From Plantactinospora soyae (GTDB lineage: Bacteria > Actinomycetota > Actinomycetes > Mycobacteriales > Micromonosporaceae), in the NCBI RefSeq assembly GCF_014874095.1, contig NZ_JADBEB010000001.1:5890001-5954000 (forward strand): a stretch of DNA of 64,000 nt. Direction: 5' to 3'. Numbering within the stretch: position 1 is the stretch's first letter; every line of letters begins with the position of its first letter. The notes beneath the pieces are model-generated. The model was given only the letters and a program-made list of their open reading frames with translations. It made no database searches and was not told the origin of the DNA. Of this stretch, positions 1-8,784 are shown in pieces. Made by a program: the position numbers and the translations under genes.

Positions 1-2
1 TC

Positions 3-557
3 CGGCGGTTCCCGCAGTCACCGACAGCCCCGTCAGCTTCACCCGGTCCGCGGCCGACCGGGAATGGCCGGCCGACCGGGGCGGAGCTGCCCGAGGGCGC
101 GACCCGGGTCTTCACCGCCACCGTGTCTCCCCGGGACGTCGTCCGGTACGCGGTCGCCACCGAGGACCTCTACGAGGCGCACTACGACGAGTCCGCCGCA
201 CGGGCCAGTGGTCTGCCCGGGACCATCGTGCACGGGCTGTTGAAGCTGGCCTGGCTGGCCCGGGGCGCACTGGAGTACGGCGGCACCGGCAGCGTGCTGC
301 GGGAGCTGTCGGCCTCGTACCGGGGAATGGACCTGGTCAAGGACGACTTCACGGTCTGGGTCGCGCCCGAACCGGCCGGAACCGGGGCCACCGGAACAAG
401 GTTGCACCTGTTCGGGCAGTCCCGGGGTGGCGCGATCTCCACCGTCGGCACCGCCGTTGTCGAACCGGTGCCGACCTCGTCGATATCCAGCGCGGCCGGG
501 GCGAGCCCGGACCGCGCGCGTACCCAGACTCGATTTCAGACGCAGGAAGAGGAGTGA
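3..557 (+). CDS. MaoC-like dehydratase, 5' partial
   Basis: C-terminal part of a MaoC/hot-dog fold protein of the hydratase-dehydratase type that acts on acyl-CoA or hydroxy-acid thioesters. The frame is open to the window edge, so the true start lies upstream; an internal GTG at 123 is too late because the preceding residues GAELPEG still match the family. Visible motif: a VVRYAVATEDLYEAHYDE stretch followed by GLPGTIVHG, the usual place of the MaoC active-site Asp/His; here Asp is replaced within EDLYEAHYDE, so activity is uncertain. Its TGA overlaps the GTG of the aldehyde dehydrogenase gene, so it is the first visible gene of the operon that runs to 8050. Family call is by motif; substrate unknown. 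Confidence 0.72.
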   Translation, partial: RRFPQSPTAPSASPGPRPTGNGRPTGAELPEGATRVFTATVSPRDVVRYAVATEDLYEAHYDESAARASGLPGTIVHGLLKLAWLARGALEYGGTGSVLRELSASYRGMDLVKDDFTVWVAPEPAGTGATGTRLHLFGQSRGGAISTVGTAVVEPVPTSSISSAAGASPDRARTQTRFQTQEEE

Positions 558-2044
558 GTGTCGTGGGTCAACCCGCCACCGCAGAATTCGACGCCGACCT
601 GCTGCCCGGCGAGCCCGGTCGGACCCTGCTCGTCGCCGGGAAGTGGACGACGGCCGAGACGACGTTCGACGTACTCGACCCGGCGACGCTCGAGGTCGTC
701 GGGCGGGCCGCCGACGCGGGGGAGTCGGAGGCCCGAGCCGCGGTCGAGGCGGCGGTGGCCGCGTACGACGGCTGGCGCGCCGAGGCCGCCGAGGCACGGG
801 CCACACGGCTGCGGGCCGCCGTGGACGCCATCCGCGCCCACGCCGAGGGACTCGCCCGGCTGCTGTCGGTCGAGAACGGCAAGCCGTACGCCGAGGCGTA
901 CGGCGAGATCCTCCGGGGCGCCGCCATGCTCGAGTGGGGTGTCGAGGAGGGCCGTCGCGCGTACGGTCGGATCACCCCGTCCTCGGCCAACGGACGCGGC
1001 CTCGTCCTCACCTCCCCGGTCGGTCCGGCGCTGCTGATCACTCCGTGGAACTTCCCGGCGAGCATGCTTCTGCGCAAGATCGGGCTGTCGCTCGCCGCCG
1101 GTTCGCCGGTGGTGGCCAAGCCGGCGGAGCAGACCCCGCTCGTCGCGGTCGCCGTGACCAGGCTGATCAACGAGCAGCTTCCGCCCGGCGTGCTGAACGT
1201 GCTCACCACCTCGCGGCCCGCCGAGGTCGTCAACGCGGTGATGGACGATCCCCGGATCCGCAAGGTGAGCTTCACCGGCTCCACCGAGGTGGGGCTGAGC
1301 CTGGCCCGCCGGCCGGGCGCCGTGCTGCGGCGCGTCTCGCTGGAGATGGGCGGCCACTCGCCGGCCATCGTCTTTCCCGACGCCGACCTGCACAGCACGG
1401 TCGACAACCTCATGTTCGCGAAGTTCCCCAACGCGGGCCAGAGCTGCATCTCGGTCAACCGGCTGTTCGTGCACCGCTCCCTGGTGGCCGAACTGACCGG
1501 CCGGCTCGCCGAGCGGATCGCCGCGCTGCGCCTCGGGCGCGGGCTCACCGCCGGGGTGACGACCGGGCCGCTGATCGACTTCGCCGGCCTCGCCAAGGTG
1601 GAACGGCACGTCGCGGACGCGGTCGCGAAGGGGGCGACCGTGCTCGTCGGCGGCAACCGTTGGACGCCGGACGACCCTCGGCTCAGGGGCGCCTTCCACG
1701 AGCCGACCCTGCTGACCGACGTGCACGAGGGGATGGAGATCGCCTCCGAGGAGACCTTCGGGCCGGTGCTTCCCGTCTACCCGTTCGACGATGGCGAGGA
1801 CGTGATCGCCCGCGCGAACGACACCACGTACGGCCTCGCCGCGTACGTGTTCGGCGCGGACTTCAACCGGCTCTGGGACGCGATGGAACGTCTCGAGTTC
1901 GGCGTCATCGGAGTCAACGACGCCTTCCCCAACCGCCCGGAGCTGCCGTTTGGGGGCTTCAAGAACAGCGGCCAGGGCCGCGAGGGCGGCACCGAGGGCA
2001 TCGAGGACTACGTCGAGACGAAGGCCATCGCGATCCGGCGATGA
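554..2044 (+). CDS. NAD(P)-dependent aldehyde dehydrogenase
   Basis: A 496-residue member of the aldehyde dehydrogenase superfamily, oxidising an aldehyde to a carboxylate. Seen: the coenzyme-binding PWNF at residues 164-167 and Lys189, FTGSTEVG at 240-247, the general base Glu264 in LEMGG, the catalytic Cys298 in GQSC, and EETFGPV near the C-terminus. All key residues are present, so it should be active. It resembles succinate-semialdehyde/benzaldehyde-type enzymes, but the substrate cannot be read from sequence. The GTG start overlaps the TGA of the preceding MaoC-like gene, so translation is coupled. With the iron alcohol dehydrogenase at the end of the operon it could form an alcohol to aldehyde to acid route. 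Confidence 0.9.
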   Translation: MSVVGQPATAEFDADLLPGEPGRTLLVAGKWTTAETTFDVLDPATLEVVGRAADAGESEARAAVEAAVAAYDGWRAEAAEARATRLRAAVDAIRAHAEGLARLLSVENGKPYAEAYGEILRGAAMLEWGVEEGRRAYGRITPSSANGRGLVLTSPVGPALLITPWNFPASMLLRKIGLSLAAGSPVVAKPAEQTPLVAVAVTRLINEQLPPGVLNVLTTSRPAEVVNAVMDDPRIRKVSFTGSTEVGLSLARRPGAVLRRVSLEMGGHSPAIVFPDADLHSTVDNLMFAKFPNAGQSCISVNRLFVHRSLVAELTGRLAERIAALRLGRGLTAGVTTGPLIDFAGLAKVERHVADAVAKGATVLVGGNRWTPDDPRLRGAFHEPTLLTDVHEGMEIASEETFGPVLPVYPFDDGEDVIARANDTTYGLAAYVFGADFNRLWDAMERLEFGVIGVNDAFPNRPELPFGGFKNSGQGREGGTEGIEDYVETKAIAIRR

Positions 2045-2174
2045 CGACGTCCGGCTCCTGGGGATGAGCGCCGGCACCGCGCAACGGTGCCGCACGGAAC
2101 TGCGACATTCCACCAACCGCCCGGGTCCGGGCGTACAGGTCCGCCACCAACGGCCGGCCGGAATAGGAGACCTG

Positions 2175-3344
2175 ATGTTCCACAGCAGGCGACCCGCACG
2201 ATGGATTCCCGCGACAACACGTACCACCCTGGCCCTCGTGCTCGCCGTCACCGCCCTGTCGGCCTGCACCCTCGACTCCGGCAGCGTCACCGCCTCCGGC
2301 GAGGCGTCGGAGTCCGGCGAGGTCCTCGTCGGCGTCGCGCTGCCGTTCTCCGGCGCGGTGTCGCGGACCGGCAACCTGTACCGCAAGGGCATCGAGCTGC
2401 GCCTGAAGCAGGCCGAGGAGGCGGGCGAACTCGGCGACATCTCCGTGAAGGTCGACTACCAGGACGACGCGAACAATCCCAGTGAGGCCGTACCGCTGGT
2501 GACCCGCTTCGCCCAGGCCGGCGCGGTCGCCATGTTCGGTGCCCACTCGTCCCCGGTCGCGCTGGCCCAGGCGAACGCCGTCCAGGCGGCCGGACTGCCC
2601 GAGTTCGTGTTCGGGGCGAGCAACTCGATCAAGAATCCGTTCCAGTACCAGGTGAACGCCCGGGACTCGGAACAGATCAGGAACGTCATCAACTTCGCCG
2701 CCCGGAACAACTTCCGCCGGGTCGGCCTGTTCACCGACACCGGGGCGTACGGCACGTCGGCCAAGCAGCAGCTCGACGCCATTCTCGGCGAATCCGACCT
2801 GGAGATCGTCGGCTCCGAGACGTTCGAGCCGACCGCCTCGAACCTCGCCCCCCAACTCGTCTCGCTGCGGCGCAAGAACCCCGACTTCGTCGCGATGTTC
2901 AGCTTCGGCACCCCGTACGCGGCCGTGGTCAAGGGGAAGGCGGAGATCGGATGGAACGTGCCGATCGTCGGCAACGTGGCCGCCGGTGACATCGCCGTCG
3001 GTGAGATCGCCGGCAAGGACGCCGACGGGCTCTACTTCATGACGCCGCTGGGCGACGACACCCCGGCCAGCCGCGCGCTCGCCGAGTCCTGGGCGAAGGC
3101 GTACCCGGAGGATCCGCTGACCTTCGAGGGTGCCACCTCGTACGACGCGATGACGGTGCTGATCCGCGCGCTCTCCGAGGGCGGCACCAGCCGACAGGCG
3201 GTACAGGAGTGGCTGTCGAAGGCCACCGCGATCGAGGGTCTCGCCTGCGGCAAGTCGCCGTGGAACCTGACCGAACGCGCGCCGATCAAGGCGGACGACC
3301 TGGCGTTCCGGCTCTGGAAGACAGGAGAGACGGTCGCTGTCTGA
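2175..3344 (+). CDS. Liv-type ABC transporter substrate-binding lipoprotein
   Basis: A 389-residue periplasmic-binding-protein type 1 (LivJ/LivK, Peripla_BP_6) lipoprotein that captures a small organic solute outside the membrane and delivers it to the permease pair encoded next. The N-terminus has a basic stretch, a hydrophobic segment and the lipobox LSAC with Cys31. The mature part starts with VLVGVALPFSGA and contains the DDANNPSEAV and GAHSSPVA segments typical of the family. The ATG at 2175 was chosen because it has AGGAG just upstream and yields the signal peptide; the longer open frame back to 1950 has none. It lies 130 bases after the aldehyde dehydrogenase. The substrate may be an aromatic or hydroxy acid, by analogy with Liv systems next to catabolic genes. 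Confidence 0.9.
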   Translation: MFHSRRPARWIPATTRTTLALVLAVTALSACTLDSGSVTASGEASESGEVLVGVALPFSGAVSRTGNLYRKGIELRLKQAEEAGELGDISVKVDYQDDANNPSEAVPLVTRFAQAGAVAMFGAHSSPVALAQANAVQAAGLPEFVFGASNSIKNPFQYQVNARDSEQIRNVINFAARNNFRRVGLFTDTGAYGTSAKQQLDAILGESDLEIVGSETFEPTASNLAPQLVSLRRKNPDFVAMFSFGTPYAAVVKGKAEIGWNVPIVGNVAAGDIAVGEIAGKDADGLYFMTPLGDDTPASRALAESWAKAYPEDPLTFEGATSYDAMTVLIRALSEGGTSRQAVQEWLSKATAIEGLACGKSPWNLTERAPIKADDLAFRLWKTGETVAV

Positions 3345-3356
3345 CCGCACCCGGAG

Positions 3357-4241
3357 ATGACTGAGCTACTTTATTTCACGATCATCGGGCTCTGCATCGG
3401 CGGCGGCTACGCGCTGGTGGCACTCGGCATCTCGACGCTGTTCAACGGTACCGGCGTCCTCAACTTCGCGCAGGGCGACATCGTCATGGTCGCGGCGCTG
3501 TTCGTGGCCGTCCGCACCACCGGGGGCGGCGGGTACCTCGCCGGGTTCCTGGAGGCGACCGCGGTCGTCCTGGTGGCCAGCGTGCTGCTGGGACTGCTCT
3601 TCGTCCGGCCGGCGATCGCCCGGCGACGGGACATCGACCTGATCATCGTCGGTACGATCGGCGTCTCGACGGTGCTCGCGAACCTCGCGAACAACGTGCT
3701 GGGCTCCGAGACGTACCGGCTGACGAGTCCGGTCACCGCGCAGGCGATCAGACTGGAGTCGTTCAGCATCTCGTTCGACTACATCGCGATCCTGCTGGCC
3801 GCCGGGCTGCTGATGGCCGCCTTCTTCGTCTTCTACAAGAGGACCGACATCGGGTTGCAGATGCGGGCGATGTCCGCCGACGTGGACGCCGCGCGGCTGT
3901 CGGGCGTACAGATCGCCCGGCTGACGGTGGTCGGCTGGGTGTTCGCGGGCATCGTCGGGGTGTTCGCGGGCGTACTGCTGGGCACCGTGCTCCTGGTCAG
4001 CGCCAGCATGGGCGTGGCGTTGACCATCAGCGGGTTCGCCGCCGCGATGATCGGTGGCCTGCGGCACCCGTATGGCGCCGTCGTTGGCGGCGTGATCATC
4101 GGTCTCGCCGAAAACTACGCGGCGGGGTACCTCAACACCGCCACCCGGCAGGCGATCGCGCCGCTGATCATCATGGCCGTGCTGCTGGTGTTGCCGCAGG
4201 GCATCCTGGCCGGTCGCGGCATCAAGGCAAGGGTGGTCTGA
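3357..4241 (+). CDS. Liv-type ABC permease (LivH family)
   Basis: A 294-residue polytopic membrane protein of the branched-chain amino acid permease family, LivH type. It begins with a membrane segment containing GGGYALVALGIS and continues with FNGTGVLNFAQGD, a signature of LivH proteins, then about eight hydrophobic segments. The cytoplasmic loop around residues 160-185 (TDIGLQMRAMSADVDAARL) matches the coupling region that contacts the ATPases. It starts 12 bases after the binding-protein stop and its TGA overlaps the ATG of the LivM-type gene, so all transporter parts should be made together. Length is normal for the family. Confidence 0.92.
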   Translation: MTELLYFTIIGLCIGGGYALVALGISTLFNGTGVLNFAQGDIVMVAALFVAVRTTGGGGYLAGFLEATAVVLVASVLLGLLFVRPAIARRRDIDLIIVGTIGVSTVLANLANNVLGSETYRLTSPVTAQAIRLESFSISFDYIAILLAAGLLMAAFFVFYKRTDIGLQMRAMSADVDAARLSGVQIARLTVVGWVFAGIVGVFAGVLLGTVLLVSASMGVALTISGFAAAMIGGLRHPYGAVVGGVIIGLAENYAAGYLNTATRQAIAPLIIMAVLLVLPQGILAGRGIKARVV

Positions 4242-5215
4242 TGGCGACGGCACGCGGTGCTTCCCCGGCAACCCGGCAGGGCGTCCACCTCGTCGAGGCG
4301 GCGGCCATCGCCGCCGGGGCGATCGCGCTCGCCGCGGTGCTGGGACCGCACGAGGCCCAGATCGCGGCGATGACGGCGATATTCGCGCTGGCCGGCGTCG
4401 GGCTGAACATCCTCGTCGGGTACACCGGACTGGTCTCGCTCGGCCACGTCGTCTTCTTCGCCATCGGCGCGTACGGCTGGGCGAGGCTGACCGAGTCCAG
4501 CTCGGTCGGATTGGCGCTGCTGCTGCCGATCCTCGTCTCCCTGCTGGTCGCGGGAGTCATCGTGCTGGTCACGCTGCGGGTCGTCGGCTACTACTTCGGC
4601 ATCACGACTCTGGCCATCGGTCTCCTCTCGGTCGTCGTGGTGCAGAACGCGACCCCGATCACCGGCGGGTACGCCGGAATCAGCGGGATCCAACAGATCG
4701 CCGTGCCGGGATTCGTCGGACCGGGGCAGGTACTGGTGATGGCCGGCCTGGTCCTCGCCGTGGCGTACTACCTGCAGAGCAGCCTGCGGGAGTCACCACT
4801 CGGGGCCGCGATGCTCGCGACCCGGTTCGACGTCCCCGCGTCCCAGTCGCTCGGCGTCTCGGTGGCCCGGGTACGGCTGCTCGCCTTCATGATCAGCTCG
4901 GTGCCGGTCACCATCGCGGGAGCCTTCCTCGCCCAACTCGTCCACTACATCGGGCCGGACCAGATGTCGATGGAGACCTCCATCCGGCTGATCGCCATCG
5001 CCATCATCGGCGGCCGGGGTTGGCGCTGGGCGCCGGTGCTCGGTGCGGTGGTCGTGGTGACCCTGCCCGAACTGCTCCGGCCACTCGCCGAGTACCGGCT
5101 GGTGTTCTACGGTGTGGCCCTCGCCTTCGTCGCGCTGTTCATGCCGCGCGGGCTCAACCAGATCGTGACCTGGGCCGGCGGGCGGATCCATGCGCTGAGA
5201 GGAAGCACCGGATGA
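4241..5215 (+). CDS. Liv-type ABC permease (LivM family)
   Basis: A 324-residue second permease of the Liv-type importer. After a short polar N-terminus it has about eight to ten hydrophobic segments. GLNILVGYTGLVSLGHVVFF is the LivM signature near residues 50-70, and SPLGAAMLATRFDVPASQSLGV is the coupling-loop region. Its start overlaps the LivH-type stop by one base and its stop overlaps the start of the LivG-type ATPase gene. It is slightly short at the C-terminus but complete. It should form the translocation channel with the neighbouring LivH-type subunit. Confidence 0.91.
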   Translation: MATARGASPATRQGVHLVEAAAIAAGAIALAAVLGPHEAQIAAMTAIFALAGVGLNILVGYTGLVSLGHVVFFAIGAYGWARLTESSSVGLALLLPILVSLLVAGVIVLVTLRVVGYYFGITTLAIGLLSVVVVQNATPITGGYAGISGIQQIAVPGFVGPGQVLVMAGLVLAVAYYLQSSLRESPLGAAMLATRFDVPASQSLGVSVARVRLLAFMISSVPVTIAGAFLAQLVHYIGPDQMSMETSIRLIAIAIIGGRGWRWAPVLGAVVVVTLPELLRPLAEYRLVFYGVALAFVALFMPRGLNQIVTWAGGRIHALRGSTG

Positions 5216-5991
5216 GCACCGTTCGACTCTCCGTACGCGACATGACCGTGCAGTTCGGCGGCGTCGTCGCGGTCGCACAGCTCAGTCTCGACGTGACCGG
5301 CGGCGAGATCGTGGCGCTGATCGGGCCGAACGGCGCGGGCAAGAGCACCGCGATCAACGGGCTCTCCGGGTTCGTACCGGTCCGGGTGGCGACGATGTCC
5401 CTACAGTTCGACGACGTCGTCGTCGACCTCACCCCGCTGTCGCCCCAGCAGCGTAGCCGGCTCGGCATCGTGCGCACCTTCCAGACGCCGCGGCTGATTC
5501 CGGAGCTGACGGTGTGGCAGAACGTGGCGATGGGCTCGGTGGCCGGCGACGTACGCCGCCGGTGGTTCGAGGTCTTCGGCGGACCGGCGCTGTCGCGGGG
5601 GGCGCGGGACCGGCGCGACCGCGCGGTCACCGCACTCGCGGCGCTCGGGCTCGACGGACTCGCCCAGGACAATCCGGGCGAACTCAGTCTGGGGGAGCAG
5701 CGCCTGGTCGAGATCGCCCGGTCGATGGTGTCCGGCGCCCGGGTGCTGCTGCTCGACGAGCCGTTCGCCGGGCTGTCGTCGGTCGAGCAGCAGCGGCTGG
5801 CGGCCGAGATCGACAAACTGAGGTCGGCCTCGGTCGCCGCGCTGCTGGTGGAGCACAACCTCGAACTGGTCCGGTCGCTGGCCGACACCGTGGTGGCGTT
5901 GGACCAGGGGGCGGAGTTCGCCCGGGGGGACGCGGCCACGGTCCTGGACTCGCACGAGGTCCGCGAACGGTATCTGGGTGAGGTGGCGTGA
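5212..5991 (+). CDS. Liv-type ABC ATP-binding protein (LivG family)
   Basis: A 259-residue ATPase that powers the Liv-type importer from the cytoplasmic side. Walker A GPNGAGKST lies near residues 37-45, the ABC signature is the variant LSLGEQR, Walker B is VLLLDEP, and the H-loop is in LLVEHNLELV. The RTFQTPRLIPELTVWQNV segment is typical of LivG. The ATG at 5212 was chosen because it overlaps the preceding TGA; a longer in-frame reading back to 5020 runs inside the LivM-type gene and is spurious. LivG proteins normally carry LSYGxQR, so the signature Tyr/Gly change is conservative. Confidence 0.9.
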   Translation: MSTVRLSVRDMTVQFGGVVAVAQLSLDVTGGEIVALIGPNGAGKSTAINGLSGFVPVRVATMSLQFDDVVVDLTPLSPQQRSRLGIVRTFQTPRLIPELTVWQNVAMGSVAGDVRRRWFEVFGGPALSRGARDRRDRAVTALAALGLDGLAQDNPGELSLGEQRLVEIARSMVSGARVLLLDEPFAGLSSVEQQRLAAEIDKLRSASVAALLVEHNLELVRSLADTVVALDQGAEFARGDAATVLDSHEVRERYLGEVA

Positions 5992-6830
5992 TGAGTGACG
6001 ATTCGACCCGGCTGCCGGCGGCACTGGAGTTGACCGGGTTCTCCGCCTACCACGGTTCCGTGGCCGCGGCGAATGACGTCTCGTTCCGGGTCGAGCGGGG
6101 CAGCGCGGTGGGTGTGCTGGGCCCGAACGGCGCGGGCAAGTCGACGCTGCTGCTGGCCGCGGCCGGCTTCGTCCGGACCACGGGCGGGCTGTCGATCGCC
6201 GGGCAGGTCGCCGACCGGCTGTCCCCGGCCCGGCGACGCCGGCTCGGCCTGGCGATGGTGCCGCAGGAGCGGGCCGCCGTGCTGGAGCTGTCGGTCGCCG
6301 AGAACCTGCGCCTGTCCTGGCTCACCGGCCGGCGGGCCACCCCGTACGAACAGGCGCGGGAGTCGGTGCTGGAGATCTTCCCGGCACTGGCCGGCCGGCT
6401 CGGCGATCCGGCGGGAAACCTCTCCGGCGGTCAACGCCAGATGCTCGCCGTGTCCCGTGGCCTCATGGCGACCTGCGACGTGCTCCTGCTCGACGAACCC
6501 ACGGCCGGCCTGTCGCCGAAACTGATCTCCGAGCTGGTGCAGGCGATCCGCACCCTGAACGAGCGCGGCATCACCGTCCTCCTCGTCGAACAGAACTTCT
6601 CGGTCGTCGAGCGGACCTGCTCGTACATCCACGTGTTGAACGGCGGGCGGATCGTCTGGCACGGGCCGACCACCGGGATCGACCGGGACAGCATCGGCGA
6701 CCTGTACTCGGGAGCCCGTCGGACGCGGCCGCCGGCTCCCAGGGCGCCGGATCCGGTGGGGGAACCCCGCGTACGGACGACGGTGGACCGGGCCGTGCCG
6801 GCCGGGTCCGGGGAACCGGAGGGGACCTGA
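5991..6830 (+). CDS. Liv-type ABC ATP-binding protein (LivF family)
   Basis: Second ATPase of the Liv-type importer, 279 residues. Walker A GPNGAGKST, signature LSGGQRQML, Walker B VLLLDEP and the H-loop LLVEQNF are all present. The domain is complete by about residue 235; the last 45 residues are Pro/Arg-rich and look unstructured, a tail longer than usual for LivF. GTG at 5988 and ATG at 5991 are adjacent in frame; the ATG was preferred, and both overlap the LivG-type stop. The TGA at 6828 overlaps the ATG of the alcohol dehydrogenase gene, tying the transporter to that enzyme. Confidence 0.9.
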   Translation: MSDDSTRLPAALELTGFSAYHGSVAAANDVSFRVERGSAVGVLGPNGAGKSTLLLAAAGFVRTTGGLSIAGQVADRLSPARRRRLGLAMVPQERAAVLELSVAENLRLSWLTGRRATPYEQARESVLEIFPALAGRLGDPAGNLSGGQRQMLAVSRGLMATCDVLLLDEPTAGLSPKLISELVQAIRTLNERGITVLLVEQNFSVVERTCSYIHVLNGGRIVWHGPTTGIDRDSIGDLYSGARRTRPPAPRAPDPVGEPRVRTTVDRAVPAGSGEPEGT

Positions 6831-8050
6831 TGGAGACGGTGTTCTTACCGCCGAGCGGCTCGACCGCCGAGTTCATCTCGCCGGCCACGGTCGTCAGCGG
6901 CCGGGGCAGTGCCGGGCTGGTCGCCCGGGTGCTGTCGTCCCGGCTGCGCCTGCCGGGCGGCGCCTCGGTGTTCGTCGCGGTCGACGACGCCGTCGCGGGC
7001 GCCGGACTACTCGCGCCGATGCTCGACGCGCTGGGTGCGGCGTACCGGGTGACGGTCGTCGGCGGGTTCGGCGCGGAACCGGACGACGACCGCATCGACC
7101 GGGCGGCGGCGCGCGCCCGGGAGGTCCGGGCGGATGTCGTCGTGGCGGCCGGCGGCGGGTCCGTGATGGACGCCGCCAAGATGATCGCGCTGCTGCTGGA
7201 GAACGCCGGCGGCGCCGCCGACTGGCTCGGCCCGGTCGCACCGCCCGGCGGCGTCGCCCCGCTCGTCATGGTGCCCACGACCTGCGGCACAGGCTCCGAG
7301 GCGACCCGGGCGGCGATGGTGACGGTGGCCGGGGCGAAACGCATCTCGGCCACCGCCGGGTACGTCGGCACGGCGGTCGTGCTCGACCCGGCCCTGCTCG
7401 ACGGGCTGCCCGGACGGATCGTCGCGATCACCGGAATGGACGCGCTGTCACATGCCGCCGAGTCGCTGATGTCCACCGACCGCTCGCCGATGAGCGTGCA
7501 CCATGCCAGGACGGCGATCGCCCTGCTGGTCGGCAACCTCGAGGCGGCCTGCCGTGGTGACATCGAGGCCCGCGCCGCCTGCCTCTGGGCGTCGCACCTG
7601 TCGGGCCAGGCGCTCAACGCGGGTGTGCTGCTGGGGCACTCGCTCGCCTACTGCGTCGCGCACGAGCGGTCCGTACCGCACGGCGTGTCGTCGGGGCTGG
7701 CGCTGCCGTACTGCATCGCCTTCAATGCGAGCGGGCTGGAGCCGGACTGCGCCCGGACCCTGGCCCGGGCCCTCACCTCGGGACGCGGCGACGACCTCGT
7801 GGAGGCGGCGAACGGGGTACAGGCACTGCTCGGTCGGCTGGAACTTCCGACCACGCTCGCGGAGCTGGGCATCGGCGAGGACGCCGACGAGCGGATCGCC
7901 CAGCGGTGCGCCACGGAGTACCCCCGCGCCAACAACCCGACGCCGATGACCGTCGACGCCCTGCGACGGCTCGTGCCGTCGATGCGTACCGGCAATCTCG
8001 AGTCGGCGTTCGAGGCGGCGGTGACCAGCAGGCCAGCCACCTCAAGCTGA
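6830..8050 (+). CDS. Iron-containing alcohol dehydrogenase
   Basis: A 406-residue group III (iron-type) alcohol dehydrogenase, using NAD(P) to interconvert an alcohol and an aldehyde or ketone, or to reduce a keto acid as in maleylacetate reductase. The NAD-binding GGGSVMDAAK is at residues 108-117, TTCGTGSE at 150-157, and the metal ligands Asp204, His208, His270 and His284 keep the spacing known from this family, so it is expected to be active. It is the last gene of the operon, overlapping the LivF-type stop by one base. With the aldehyde dehydrogenase upstream it suggests stepwise oxidation of the imported compound or of an intermediate. Confidence 0.9.
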   Translation: METVFLPPSGSTAEFISPATVVSGRGSAGLVARVLSSRLRLPGGASVFVAVDDAVAGAGLLAPMLDALGAAYRVTVVGGFGAEPDDDRIDRAAARAREVRADVVVAAGGGSVMDAAKMIALLLENAGGAADWLGPVAPPGGVAPLVMVPTTCGTGSEATRAAMVTVAGAKRISATAGYVGTAVVLDPALLDGLPGRIVAITGMDALSHAAESLMSTDRSPMSVHHARTAIALLVGNLEAACRGDIEARAACLWASHLSGQALNAGVLLGHSLAYCVAHERSVPHGVSSGLALPYCIAFNASGLEPDCARTLARALTSGRGDDLVEAANGVQALLGRLELPTTLAELGIGEDADERIAQRCATEYPRANNPTPMTVDALRRLVPSMRTGNLESAFEAAVTSRPATSS

Positions 8051-8112
8051 TCGCGATCCGGGTCGGTCGACGCGGGTGAGGAGCCGGTCGAACAGGTCGC
8101 GGTGACCGAGTG

Positions 8113-8784
8113 CTACCGGGTAGCCGCGGCCTGGACGATCAGGGCCAGTTGGACCCGGTTGTTGCAGGCGGTCTTGCCGAGAATGGTGCTGATGTAGCCC
8201 TTCACGGTGGGGACGGTGAGGCTGAGAGCGGCGGCGATCTCGGCGTTCGACTTGCCGTCACCGACGGCCGTGGCGACCTGGACCTCCCGGGCGCTGAGAG
8301 ATCGGAGGCGTTCCCGTGCGGCCAGCCGGTCGGTGTCGTGGCCGGTGCCGTCGGCGACCATGGTGATGAGGCGTCGGGCGATCTCCGGCGACAGCAGGCT
8401 GTTCCCTTGGCGGGCCGCCCGGATGGCGCGGACGATGTCCTCCGGCGGGGCGTGTTTGAGCAGGAAGCCGACGGCTCCGGCCCGGAGCGCCTTGACCACC
8501 AGCTCGTGCTCGTCGAACGTGGTCAGGACGATCACCGCGGGACCGTTCCCGCGATCGTGTAGTCGCTGGGTCGCGGTGATCCCGTCGACCTTCTTCATCC
8601 GCAGGTCCATCAGGACGACCTGGGGGTGGTGTGCGTCGACGACGGCCGGCACGTCGGCGCCATCCGATGCTTCCGCCACCACTCGGATCCCCTGGACTCC
8701 GTCGAGCATCGCCCGTAGCCCCATCCGCACCAGCGCGTCGTCGTCGACCAGGACGACGCGTGTCGTCTCGGCTAGGTCCCCCAC
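8113..8784 (-). CDS. NarL/LuxR-family response regulator
   Basis: A 223-residue two-component response regulator. The receiver domain covers about residues 8-125 with acidic pocket VDDD and phospho-acceptor Asp60 in VLMDLRM; the LuxR-type helix-turn-helix is at about 165-215 (LSAREVQVATAV, then NAEIAAALSLTVPTVKGY). The GTG at 8784 lies inside the 3' end of the histidine kinase gene (13-base overlap), so kinase and regulator are co-translated. The pair is divergent from a MacB/FtsX-type exporter at 10177-12335, which is the likely target. Confidence 0.93.
   Translation of the reverse strand: MGDLAETTRVVLVDDDALVRMGLRAMLDGVQGIRVVAEASDGADVPAVVDAHHPQVVLMDLRMKKVDGITATQRLHDRGNGPAVIVLTTFDEHELVVKALRAGAVGFLLKHAPPEDIVRAIRAARQGNSLLSPEIARRLITMVADGTGHDTDRLAARERLRSLSAREVQVATAVGDGKSNAEIAAALSLTVPTVKGYISTILGKTACNNRVQLALIVQAAATR

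Noticed and set aside
536-2440. A 634-residue minus-strand frame over the aldehyde dehydrogenase gene
   Set aside because: Shadow of the plus-strand gene, with no recognisable domain.
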